Shown here: piece after piece, positions 1 to 5,709 of the stretch
Numbering within the stretch: position 1 is the first letter of the stretch
How the letters are laid out: the number at the start of each line of letters is the position of its first letter
Assembly (NCBI GenBank): GCA_003503535.1
Contig: DOCI01000333.1
Span: forward strand, 483 to 6,278
Source of the DNA: Planctomycetaceae bacterium
GTDB taxonomy: Bacteria > Planctomycetota > Planctomycetia > Planctomycetales > Planctomycetaceae
DNA: 5,796 bases
Direction: 5' to 3'
Translations under genes and position numbers: made by a program
Notes under the pieces: generated by a model
The model's input: only the letters and a program-made list of their open reading frames with translations
Databases searched by the model: none
Told to the model about the DNA's origin: nothing

Positions 1-4
1 CGAG

Positions 5-171
5 CCGAGTCAGTCATGACTCGGGTGTGTTCACGAACCCTGTGCAGGATTCAACTTGTTCCCAAGATCCTCCTTGGGAACAAAAGGATTGAAGCTCTGC
101 TTCAAGTGATTCTGGTATCGAAAGCCGTGAGAACGAAGCGGAGCTTCGCGGGATTGCTTTCCCAAGGGGAA
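5..171. repeat. Cluster of five short perfect hairpins (intergenic repeat array)
   Basis: Five inverted repeats follow one another in under 170 bp: CCGAGTCA/TGACTCGG (5-12 with 17-24, 4-nt loop), GTTCCCAAG/CTTGGGAAC (58-66 with 73-81, 6-nt loop), TTGAAGC/GCTTCAA (89-95 with 99-105, loop TCT), CGAAGC/GCTTCG (134-139 with 143-148, loop GGA) and TTCCC/GGGAA (159-163 with 167-171). All stems are perfect. The second resembles a GTTCCCAAGC...GCTTGGGAAC hairpin repeat that I recall from several bacterial phyla (not checked). None is followed by a clear T-run on either strand, so they do not look like standard terminators. The rest of 1-235 shows nothing else I can support. The array lies 3' of the small minus-strand gene ending at 239. 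The stems are certain; calling them a dispersed repeat family is inference. Confidence 0.6.
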
Positions 172-238
172 CCCTGGAAACGAGAAAAATAGGAATAGAG
201 GGGCTGGAGCAGTCCTCTTGTTGCGTTGCACCCCAGAT

Positions 239-457
239 TCACGAGTCTGTGCCATCCGTCAACTCTTCGTTGGGAAGCGATATATCTTCAGCCTTTGCAG
301 CTTCGGAATTCTCTTGAGCCTGACGGATTAAATTCTGATACGTCTCTTCGTCGGTGAGGCAATAGACGCCGCTTTGCGTCATTTTAAGAATCTTTAATCG
401 CTTATTTCCCCGAAGTGCACGTGCGACATGCGGCAACGGCTGTGCCTTGATGATCAT
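239..457 (-). CDS. Small hypothetical protein, 72 aa
   Basis: I do not recognise this protein. It has an ATG start at 457-455 and a TGA stop at 241-239. A modest ribosome-binding site (TAAGGGCG) ends about four bases before the ATG. The N-terminal third is basic (R13, R16, K19, R20, K22, K25), the middle carries a segment GVYCLTDEETYQNLI, and the C-terminal third is acidic and Ser/Asn/Asp-rich, ending in DGTDS. There is no signal peptide or membrane segment. A basic start followed by 'GVYxLTDEE' faintly recalls Phd/YefM-type antitoxins, but no toxin gene is adjacent and the match is too weak to name. It stands alone between the hairpin cluster and a palindromic element, reading in the same direction as eda. 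I lean towards a real gene because of its coherent composition and plausible RBS; it could still be a chance ORF. Confidence 0.45.
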   Translation of the reverse strand: MIIKAQPLPHVARALRGNKRLKILKMTQSGVYCLTDEETYQNLIRQAQENSEAAKAEDISLPNEELTDGTDS

Positions 458-639
458 TAATCGCCCTTACCTGAGCCCCGTCAACTACTTTCCCCAGTGG
501 TGGGGAGATCATACCGACAGGAACTCAGATGCAAAGCCGATCGTTCAATTGAGGACAATTCTTAACAGCTTCTCCATGAACTTCACCAAACCTTCACTGA
601 TGAACCGCTAACAAAGCCTATTTTTATCAAAAAGATCTG

Positions 640-724
640 GGGTGGCGGGGGCGCTCCGCGTTAGCGGAAGCCCCCGGACGTTCTATGATTCGTGGGTTTC
701 TCTTCGAGAGCGCCCCCGCCACCC
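640..724. repeat. 85-bp palindromic element with perfect 17-bp arms; possible eda terminator
   Basis: GGGTGGCGGGGGCGCTC at 640-656 is perfectly inverted at 708-724. Inside the left half is a second hairpin, TCCGC-GTTA-GCGGA (655-668), followed by an AAGCCCCC block that can pair with the GGGGG of the left arm, so two foldings compete. The element is much more GC-rich than its flanks. It lies 26 bp beyond the eda stop codon. In the eda direction the outer arm is followed by CAGATCTTTTTG, so the structure could terminate eda transcription, although the T-run is short and offset. The core GCGTTAGCG (658-666) recurs as GCGTCAGCG near 4946, which suggests a REP-like dispersed family. The rest of the 458-750 gap (458-639) shows nothing else I can support. 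Confidence 0.65.
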
Positions 725-750
725 GGGTTTTCATAACAACTGGAATGAAT

Positions 751-1425
751 TCAATATTGAGTAGTATGTTTAGCTGATTGAATCGATTGAACCGCATCAA
801 CAAACTTTCTCGCTTCAGCTTCAACAGCAGCGAAGTTTTTTTCTTTCAGCCATTCTTTTTTCAAGAGGGCTCCCCCGATTCCGACGGCACAGGCACCGGC
901 TGCGAAAAACTCGTGGATGGTGTCGAGTTCCACGCCGCCAGTTGGCATCATGCGGATTTGCGGGAGTGGTCCTTTGAGGTTTTTCAGATATTTGGGACCT
1001 ATTGGATCTGAAGGAAACAGCTTGACGATATCGGCTCCCGACTGCCAGGCGTGCACAATTTCGGTCGGCGTGAATGCTCCAGGGACGATTGGTTTGCCAT
1101 AGCGTTTGCACATCTTAATGATCTCGACATCGGTATGCGGAGAGACGATAAAATCGGCTCCAGCAAGGATGACAAGACGTGCGGTTTCTGCATCGAGAAC
1201 GGTGCCAGCTCCTAAGAGAATATCCTCAGGAAGTTGTTGACGGACTTCTTCGAGAATTCGCAGTGCATTGGGAACGGTCATTGTGATTTCAATCGACCTG
1301 ATTCCGCCAGCTGCAATCGCTTTGCATAAATCGATCAGTAAATCAGAATCATCAACCCGTAAAATGGCGACCAGACGGTCCTCTAATAACCGATGAAGTA
1401 TTTGTGCGTGATCCATTGATGACAT
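751..1425 (-). CDS. eda: KDPG/KHG aldolase (2-dehydro-3-deoxy-phosphogluconate aldolase / 4-hydroxy-2-oxoglutarate aldolase)
   Basis: This cytoplasmic class I aldolase splits 2-keto-3-deoxy-6-phosphogluconate into pyruvate and glyceraldehyde 3-phosphate, the last step of Entner-Doudoroff and sugar-acid catabolism. Many members also cleave 4-hydroxy-2-oxoglutarate. The protein has 224 residues, against about 205-215 usual, and is a single TIM barrel. Visible motifs are the catalytic Glu46 in SIEITM, GAGT (72-75), VSP (94-96), PGAFTPTE (115-122), the Schiff-base Lys135 in VKLFPS, the phosphate-binding TGGV (162-165) and VGIGGALL (181-188). The position equivalent to E. coli Arg49 is Thr50, and the late Ser of the phosphate loop is Gly185, so the exact substrate is less certain than the reaction type; KDPGal aldolase is an alternative. 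The start is ambiguous: ATG 1425 has AGG five bases upstream, while ATG 1416 has AGGA nine bases upstream. No other pathway gene adjoins it. Confidence 0.9.
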   Translation of the reverse strand: MSSMDHAQILHRLLEDRLVAILRVDDSDLLIDLCKAIAAGGIRSIEITMTVPNALRILEEVRQQLPEDILLGAGTVLDAETARLVILAGADFIVSPHTDVEIIKMCKRYGKPIVPGAFTPTEIVHAWQSGADIVKLFPSDPIGPKYLKNLKGPLPQIRMMPTGGVELDTIHEFFAAGACAVGIGGALLKKEWLKEKNFAAVEAEARKFVDAVQSIQSAKHTTQY

Positions 1426-1701
1426 TCCTGCCTGTTGTTGAACAATTTATCTGTGATTACAGAAATAATGATCCCTCAATCCTGTCGTTTTGAGCGTAGC
1501 ATAATCGTTGGGCAGTCTCTGCGGAATTGAGTCCTCATTTTTCAATGTTCACAAATACAGTAGCAGGGTGAGGATAAATAAAGTCTGAGCTCAAAAGCCA
1601 TTACTGATGATTTCCAGACGGGCATTGATTACCATTGAACGATCATAAGAGCCAGGGCGAAGTCAGAAGTTAATTCTCTCATTGCAAGTGTGGAAAAAGA
1701 C
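1426..1701. other. Divergent intergenic spacer between eda and the sensor kinase
   Basis: This 276-bp spacer must hold the start signals for two genes transcribed away from each other. I could not find a convincing -35/-10 pair for either. The clearest structure is a small inverted repeat TCTGT-N4-ACAGA (1450-1463), which sits 25 bp in front of the eda start and could be an operator or part of the eda leader. An AT-rich GGATAAATAAAG (1572-1583) lies upstream of the kinase but has no well-spaced -35 partner. No coding sequence or terminator is visible here. Confidence 0.4.
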
Positions 1702-3432
1702 ATGCCGGATCGTGAAGCATCATTACTGGTCATTGAAGGAAGCGATCAAGGGACTCGCTTCATGTTGACCGGAGAAATGCTGATCGGTCGGGGAACTCAG
1801 CATCCCATTCGCGTGCTCGATACCGAAGCCTCCCGCACACATGCCCGGATTCGGCCAGAAGTGGAAGGGTGGATACTGGAAGACCTGAACAGTTCCAACG
1901 GCACGTTCGTCAATGGTCATAAAATCAAATCCGCAGTACTGGAATCTGGCGATCAGGTTCGCCTGGGACGCACCACACTCGTTTATGCAATCCGCTCTCC
2001 CGATCGTTCCTCAATCGCGCATGTCGATCTGGTTGGAGGAAGCTCTCAACATGGGCACTCTCAAATCATCCGCACCTTTTCTCCTCAGCAATCGACAACT
2101 CAAGGGAAAGATGTTCCGGTCGATCATAGCAATCTGCTGCCCGATGATGTACTTTATGTGATTGGCGAAATTGCCGAGCAGGCGGTGCGTCCTTCAATGA
2201 CTTTGTCGGAATTGCTCGATCGCGTGTTGCGAATGATTTTGAAAACGATTCATGCCGATCGAGGTTGTATCCTTTTAATCGATACCGATTCCGGTATGGT
2301 CGTGCCACAGTCTTCGGTCAGTTCAATCGAGGTGAAGTCTTCCGCCTCCGCTGTTCAGGCTCGCATGCCGATTTCAAAATCGATTGTCGACTACGTCATC
2401 AAAACCGGGAACTCGGTTCGTTCGACCGATCCATTGCACGACACCCGTTTCGATCCCGGCCAAAGCATTCTGCAAGCTGGTGTCAAAGAAGCATTGTGTG
2501 TGCCGATGCTCGGGCGAATGACATTGCTCGGAGCGATTTATCTGGATGTGACAGAGCCAGACGGTGGCACGCGCAATTTGAATGATCGCTCGGAGCAGCA
2601 TCTCACCGATCAGAAACTTCGACTGCTCACCGCGGTGGCTCGACAATGTGCACTGGCCATCGAAAACTTCCGCTATCAGCAGTCCTTAGTCGATGCTGAA
2701 CGACTGGCGGCGATTGGCCAGACGATTGCCACGTTGAGCCATCATATCAAAAATATTCTGCAGGGTGTACGGGGAGGAAGTTACCTCATCGACATTGGCC
2801 TCAAACAGGATCAGCGGGATTTGATTCTCAAAGGCTGGAAACTGGTCGAAAAGAACCAGGACAAAATCTACAACCTCGTCATGGATATGCTCACATTCAG
2901 CAAGGAACGTACTCCGAGCATTGAAGTCGCCTCAGCTAACGATGTCGTTCATGATGTATTCGAATTGATGGAGCAGCATGCTCAGGAATGTGGAGTTCAA
3001 TTATCGTACATTCCCGATCCGGAAATGCCCAAGTCGACCTTTGATCCGGAAGCAATCCATCGAGCGGTGCTAAATATCGTGACCAACGCCATCGATGCTG
3101 CGGAGCACTCTGAGGGGAAAGGGCAGGTGGAACTGACAACCCGCTTCGACACCGCTGAAGATCAGATTGTGATCGAAGTGACCGATAACGGTCCCGGCAT
3201 CCCCAACGAGGTGAAAGAGCGAATCTTCAACGTCTTTGAATCGACAAAAGGAGCCAGCGGGACCGGCATTGGGCTGGCCGTCAGCCGAAAAATCATGCGA
3301 GAACATGGCGGAGACATCGTCGTCGGCGATGCTCCCGTTCAAGGTGCCCGGTTTATTCTGCACTGGCCATTTTCCAATGAAGCGGTTGCTGAACACCATG
3401 CCGGAATCCGGACGATGTCGGATGTCGAGTGA
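1702..3432 (+). CDS. Cytoplasmic FHA-GAF sensor histidine kinase (orphan)
   Basis: This is a 576-residue soluble kinase with no signal peptide or membrane helix. An FHA domain (about 7-97) keeps the phosphothreonine-binding set GR (29-30), SRTH (44-47), SSNG (64-67) and NG (71-72). A polar linker (100-147) follows, then a GAF domain (about 150-322) and a short helix leading to the HisKA dimerisation region. The H-box is LSHHIKN (345-351), with His347 as the expected phosphoacceptor. The HATPase domain shows the N-box (NIVTNAIDA, 458-466), G1 (DNGPG, 495-499), F-box (509-512) and G2 (GTGIGL, 520-525). It should autophosphorylate in response to a GAF ligand or redox cue, and its FHA domain may dock onto Ser/Thr-phosphorylated partners. 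No response regulator is nearby. I chose ATG 1702 because GGA precedes it by seven bases; GTG 1690 would add four residues but has no RBS. Confidence 0.92.
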   Translation: MPDREASLLVIEGSDQGTRFMLTGEMLIGRGTQHPIRVLDTEASRTHARIRPEVEGWILEDLNSSNGTFVNGHKIKSAVLESGDQVRLGRTTLVYAIRSPDRSSIAHVDLVGGSSQHGHSQIIRTFSPQQSTTQGKDVPVDHSNLLPDDVLYVIGEIAEQAVRPSMTLSELLDRVLRMILKTIHADRGCILLIDTDSGMVVPQSSVSSIEVKSSASAVQARMPISKSIVDYVIKTGNSVRSTDPLHDTRFDPGQSILQAGVKEALCVPMLGRMTLLGAIYLDVTEPDGGTRNLNDRSEQHLTDQKLRLLTAVARQCALAIENFRYQQSLVDAERLAAIGQTIATLSHHIKNILQGVRGGSYLIDIGLKQDQRDLILKGWKLVEKNQDKIYNLVMDMLTFSKERTPSIEVASANDVVHDVFELMEQHAQECGVQLSYIPDPEMPKSTFDPEAIHRAVLNIVTNAIDAAEHSEGKGQVELTTRFDTAEDQIVIEVTDNGPGIPNEVKERIFNVFESTKGASGTGIGLAVSRKIMREHGGDIVVGDAPVQGARFILHWPFSNEAVAEHHAGIRTMSDVE

Positions 3433-3745
3433 AGTCGCTGGATATGCTTCGAATACGGTTTCAAATCGTTCTCGGTTGCTTCCGGAATCGTTCTGAAAAC
3501 CATTCCTGTCAATGAGCAAAGTCTTGCCGAGCACTGCCTCGGTCGCAAATGCAGTCAGGAAATTCCGCAATGTTAATCTACAAATGCCCTATTTAACTGT
3601 GCAAAACGCTCTGAGACTATTGAACGCGATCAAGCGTCAGTCTGAAAATGTTGACATCTGAGAAATATCGAGTTGATATTGAATACCCCAGTCTCCACAA
3701 GATGTAGTGGTTAAAAAAGTATTCTTCACAAAATGAACGAATTGC

Positions 3746-3774
3746 TTTACAGCTGCGATTTACGTTTGTAAAAC
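3746..3774 (+). promoter_or_regulatory. Candidate sigma-70-type promoter for the C26-like gene leader
   Basis: TTTACA (3746-3751, five of six to TTGACA) is separated by exactly 17 bp from TAAAAC (3769-3774, four of six to TATAAT). A small palindrome TTTAC-N4-GTAAA (3759-3772) overlaps the -10 box and could be an operator. Transcription would begin near 3781, about 295 nt before the gene. This is inference from spacing and consensus only. Confidence 0.33.
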
Positions 3775-3778
3775 ATGC

Positions 3779-3795
3779 TCACTTCATCGAAGTGA
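3779..3795 (+). promoter_or_regulatory. Perfect 7-bp hairpin at the predicted 5' end of the leader
   Basis: TCACTTC (3779-3785) pairs perfectly with GAAGTGA (3789-3795) around the three-base loop ATC. It lies at the predicted transcription start of the promoter just upstream and before a strong Shine-Dalgarno, so it could be a 5' stabilising hairpin of the transcript or a repressor site in the DNA. The symmetry is certain; the function is not known. Confidence 0.35.
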
Positions 3796-3829
3796 TCTTG
3801 ACGAGCCCGTAAGGATGCGGGGAGGGACG

Positions 3830-3883
3830 ATGAAGAAAACGCAATTTATGATGATTCGATTCAGGACTTGTCAGGGACGATAA
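3830..3883 (+). CDS. Possible 17-codon leader peptide
   Basis: ATG at 3830 is preceded by GGGGAGGG, one of the best Shine-Dalgarno matches in the window, ending four bases before the start. The reading frame MKKTQFMMIRFRTCQGR ends in TAA at 3881. An in-frame ATG at 3815 would add five residues. No run of one amino acid points to classical attenuation. The strong ribosome site is the main support; it may also be chance, or a ribosome-binding element used for another purpose. Confidence 0.22.
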   Translation: MKKTQFMMIRFRTCQGR

Positions 3884-3885
3884 GT

Positions 3886-3960
3886 ATGTCGATGTTCTTT
3901 ACCTGGTCAGACAATCTGCTGCCGTCTGATCCGAACCTCGTAACAGCTTTCGTGCTTTGA
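3886..3960 (+). CDS. Possible 24-codon ORF in the same leader
   Basis: This ORF starts with ATG two bases after the stop of the 17-codon ORF and ends with TGA at 3958-3960. AGGG lies nine bases before its start. The peptide is hydrophobic at both ends (MSMFF..., ...VTAFVL) with a polar middle. It resembles nothing I recognise. Its tight spacing to the preceding ORF hints at translational coupling, but ORFs of this size arise often by chance. Confidence 0.12.
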   Translation: MSMFFTWSDNLLPSDPNLVTAFVL

Positions 3961-4062
3961 GTTTGTTTTGCTTTCGATCTGAATAACTTGCACGCATCAA
4001 TTTCATTCATGCCGTTTGAGTTGTATGAGATTTTGAAGTTGGTGTGTAGAGCAGTTTCATGG

Positions 4063-4067
4063 AAGGA
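4063..4067 (+). promoter_or_regulatory. Shine-Dalgarno AAGGA that fixes the start of the C26-like gene
   Basis: AAGGA lies seven bases before ATG 4075. The same frame is open back to a TTG at 3988, but that codon has no comparable ribosome site, and the 29 extra residues it would add do not resemble the start of the family. ATG 4075 is therefore chosen. Confidence 0.75.
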
Positions 4068-4074
4068 ACGACCG

Positions 4075-4839
4075 ATGACAACGAAGCCTATTATTGGAAT
4101 GAACTGTGATTTTCGACCAGCCCGCAAAGATGCCACGGCTCTGAGCTGGATCAACACCGGATACTACGACACAATCACAGCTGGAGGCGGTATCCCGCTC
4201 ATCGCTCCGCCATATGCTGATGACAATGACCTTAAGCAATTCCTCAACATGGTCGATGGAATTGTTCTTACAGGCTGCAAGCTCGATCTGGATCCCGTCG
4301 CAATTGGATTGGAAAAACATCCTGCGACGCGACAGATGCCCAACCGTCGGGAAGATTTTGACCGACGTTTGGCCAAAATGGCTTACGATCTGAAAATTCC
4401 CGTGCTCGCCATCGGTTCCGGCATGCAACTGATGAACGTCATTTGTGGCGGCACCTTATTCAATGATCTTCAGGAAGGCGTTGCTCGACCACTACAGCAC
4501 CGCGACTCTGTGGAAAGCACACTGCGACACGTTCTGGAAATCGTTCCCGGAACCCGCATGGACGACATTTACGGCCCTGGTGAAATTCGCGTCAACAGCG
4601 ATCATCACATGGCTGTCGATCAACTCGCTGCTCCATTCAAAGTGGGAGCAACAACACCCGATGGGATCATCGAAGCTTATGAAACCATCAGCGACGACTG
4701 GTTCTGCCTGGGAGTTCAGTTCCATCCCGAATCTGACAGTGCCTCTGCTCTCGATATGCAAGTGATCGAAGCGTTCATGGAATCCTGCAAAGAACCGGTT
4801 CCAGAATTCCTTAGCTTCACACAAGGCCGTGCTGCCTAG
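4075..4839 (+). CDS. Peptidase C26 / class I glutamine amidotransferase-like protein lacking the catalytic Cys
   Basis: This 254-residue cytoplasmic protein has the fold of the gamma-glutamyl-GABA hydrolase (PuuD-like) family, which normally removes glutamate from gamma-glutamyl compounds with a Cys-His-Glu triad. Family signs are the start KPIIGMNCDFRP (4-15), the substrate region TGYYDTITAGGGIPLIAPP (28-46), DGIVLTG (61-67), DLDP (71-74), RREDFDR (91-97), NSDHHMAVD (174-182) and GVQFHPE (213-219), which supplies His217 and Glu219. The nucleophile elbow, usually ICRGxQ, reads IGSGMQ (113-118), so Cys becomes Gly114 and Arg becomes Ser115. The usual TGG is TGC (Cys68). Classical hydrolysis is therefore doubtful. 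I recall related planctomycete proteins with the same change, which would make it a lineage trait rather than decay. The gene has a strong RBS, a long leader and its own terminator. Confidence 0.85.
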   Translation: MTTKPIIGMNCDFRPARKDATALSWINTGYYDTITAGGGIPLIAPPYADDNDLKQFLNMVDGIVLTGCKLDLDPVAIGLEKHPATRQMPNRREDFDRRLAKMAYDLKIPVLAIGSGMQLMNVICGGTLFNDLQEGVARPLQHRDSVESTLRHVLEIVPGTRMDDIYGPGEIRVNSDHHMAVDQLAAPFKVGATTPDGIIEAYETISDDWFCLGVQFHPESDSASALDMQVIEAFMESCKEPVPEFLSFTQGRAA

Positions 4840-4868
4840 TTGAACCGTTTTACCATCAAAATAAAAAT

Positions 4869-4902
4869 GCGGAGCCCGAATATCGAGGCTCCGCTTTTTT
4901 TT
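4869..4902 (+). terminator. Rho-independent terminator, probably bidirectional
   Basis: GCGGAGCC (4869-4876) pairs perfectly with GGCTCCGC (4887-4894) across a 10-nt loop and is followed at once by eight T residues (4895-4902). It starts 29 bp after the C26-like stop codon. On the opposite strand the same stem is followed by ATTTTTATTTT (complement of 4858-4868), so it can also stop trpF transcripts arriving from the right. This fits the convergent gene order. Confidence 0.93.
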
Positions 4903-4940
4903 GTAGTTGAAGGTCGAGGGACCAAACGGGCAATCTTAAC

Positions 4941-4971
4941 CCGAAGCGTCAGCGAGGGGACGGCATCCCTC
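4941..4971. repeat. Short REP-like repeat with GCGTCAGCG core
   Basis: CCCGAAGCGTCAGCGAGGG (preceded by C at 4940) can fold through CCC/GGG and GC/GC with a GTCA loop. A second overlapping hairpin GAGGG/CCCTC (4954-4958 with 4967-4971) follows. Its core GCGTCAGCG (4946-4954) matches GCGTTAGCG in the 640-724 element at eight of nine positions. I recall this string as common in planctomycete intergenic DNA, unverified. It sits between two convergent genes and has an A-run, not a T-run, on the plus side, so it is not a terminator. Confidence 0.5.
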
Positions 4972-4994
4972 TAAAAAAAACGACTCCTCTCCGA

Positions 4995-5660
4995 TCAAAT
5001 GGCTGAAACCGCATTCTTTAAAAACTGCTCTACCAGCTGAGGATTTTTCTGGTCGTCCTGTTCTACGCCGCTGGCGACATCAACTCCCCAGGGATGGACG
5101 ACTGAAATCGCTTCTGCAATATTTGCGGGAACCAATCCCCCCGCAAGAATCAATTTCGGGAGCTTATCCTGATCATATTCTCTGGCCAGCGATGCCCAGT
5201 CGACCGTTTTGCCACTGCCGCCATAGAGTCCGGGAACGCGGGCATCGATCAGGCAGGCAGTGATGGAAATCTGATTCCGTTGGAGAGAATCCAATTGACT
5301 CAATAATGGAGAAATTCCTTCGTTGCCCAATCGGTACACCCAGATCAACGAATGATCTCTGAGAGGATCGAGATCTTCGGGCTGATAATCTCCATGCAGT
5401 TGAACATGAGTCAGGAGAAGCTCATTAGCGATCTCTGCAATTTCCTCGGGAGTTTGATCAACAAAGACACCAACACGATCAATCGGATCTGAGATTTTCG
5501 GAATGATTTCTCGCGCCAGTTCCCTCGTTACCGATCGTGGAGATTTCTGGTAGAAGTTTAATCCAATGGCAGCAGGCTGAAACTGCGAAACCACTTCGGC
5601 ATCCTGTATTGATCGGATTCCACAGATTTTAATCCACAGGGGGCAAGCTGTTTCGTCCAT
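4995..5660 (-). CDS. trpF: Phosphoribosylanthranilate isomerase
   Basis: TrpF converts N-(5-phosphoribosyl)anthranilate to the carboxyphenylamino-deoxyribulose phosphate, the third step from chorismate to tryptophan, in the cytoplasm. From ATG 5660 it has 221 residues, normal for a single-domain TIM-barrel enzyme. Motifs are KICGI (11-15) with the general base Cys13, SPRS (40-43), VGVFVD (63-68), VQLHG (86-90), the general acid Asp139 in LIDARVPGLYGGSGKTVDW (137-155), LAGGLVPANI (172-181) and GVDVASGVE (192-200), which closes the phosphate site. All catalytic residues are present. No other trp gene is beside it, so its expression is not coupled here to the rest of the pathway. An in-frame GTG at 5669 would add three residues. 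Neither start has a clear Shine-Dalgarno, and ATG is preferred only by codon type. The promoter and a palindrome lie about 50-85 bp upstream. Confidence 0.95.
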   Translation of the reverse strand: MDETACPLWIKICGIRSIQDAEVVSQFQPAAIGLNFYQKSPRSVTRELAREIIPKISDPIDRVGVFVDQTPEEIAEIANELLLTHVQLHGDYQPEDLDPLRDHSLIWVYRLGNEGISPLLSQLDSLQRNQISITACLIDARVPGLYGGSGKTVDWASLAREYDQDKLPKLILAGGLVPANIAEAISVVHPWGVDVASGVEQDDQKNPQLVEQFLKNAVSAI

Positions 5661-5709
5661 TGAATTCACAGTTCTGTCGCGGTCTGGTGTTGTGTATTTG
5701 TGAAGAGAA

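Larger units (their letters stand above)
3433..4074. other. 642-bp intergenic region upstream of the C26-like gene
   Basis: There is no gene of normal size here. The first part (3433-3600) follows the kinase stop codon. It holds a weak 5-bp hairpin CCGAG/CTCGG (3527-3542) without a T-run, so I see no clear kinase terminator. The middle (3600-3745) is AT-rich and contains an isolated TTGACA (3651-3656). The last 330 bp hold a plausible promoter (3746-3774), a perfect hairpin (3779-3795), a strong Shine-Dalgarno followed by a 17-codon ORF, and a second 24-codon ORF. These four are listed separately. The arrangement suggests a long transcribed leader for the gene starting at 4075. Confidence 0.5.

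Noticed and set aside
31..255. Minus-strand ORF of 74 codons
   Set aside because: It runs through the hairpin cluster, overlaps the end of the better 72-codon gene, and its peptide is the low-complexity translation of repeats with no domain.
239..457. Calling the 72-residue protein a Phd/YefM antitoxin
   Set aside because: Only a short loose resemblance and no adjacent toxin gene, so the name would be invention.
545..607. Minus-strand 20-codon stretch ending ...KFMEKLLRIVLN, considered as the tail of a broken gene
   Set aside because: A stop codon lies directly upstream, there is no coding signal beyond it, and a 20-residue match to nothing known is not evidence of a pseudogene.
627..824. 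Minus-strand ORF of 65 codons over the palindromic element
   Set aside because: Its C-terminal half simply translates the palindrome and its N-terminal part overlaps eda in another frame.
3527..3542. CCGAG/CTCGG hairpin as terminator of the kinase gene
   Set aside because: The stem is only 5 bp and no T-run follows.
3070..3570. Minus-strand ORF of 166 codons across the 3' end of the kinase gene
   Set aside because: It lies opposite the conserved HATPase motifs, has no recognisable domain, and most of it is antisense to clear coding sequence.
3651..3679. Perfect TTGACA -35 box with a possible -10 TGATAT 17 bp later
   Set aside because: The -10 matches only three of six positions, and the pair at 3746-3774 is better balanced and nearer to the gene.
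3988..4074. N-terminal extension of the C26-like protein from TTG 3988
   Set aside because: ATG 4075 has an AAGGA ribosome site at ideal spacing and starts right before the conserved family N-terminus.
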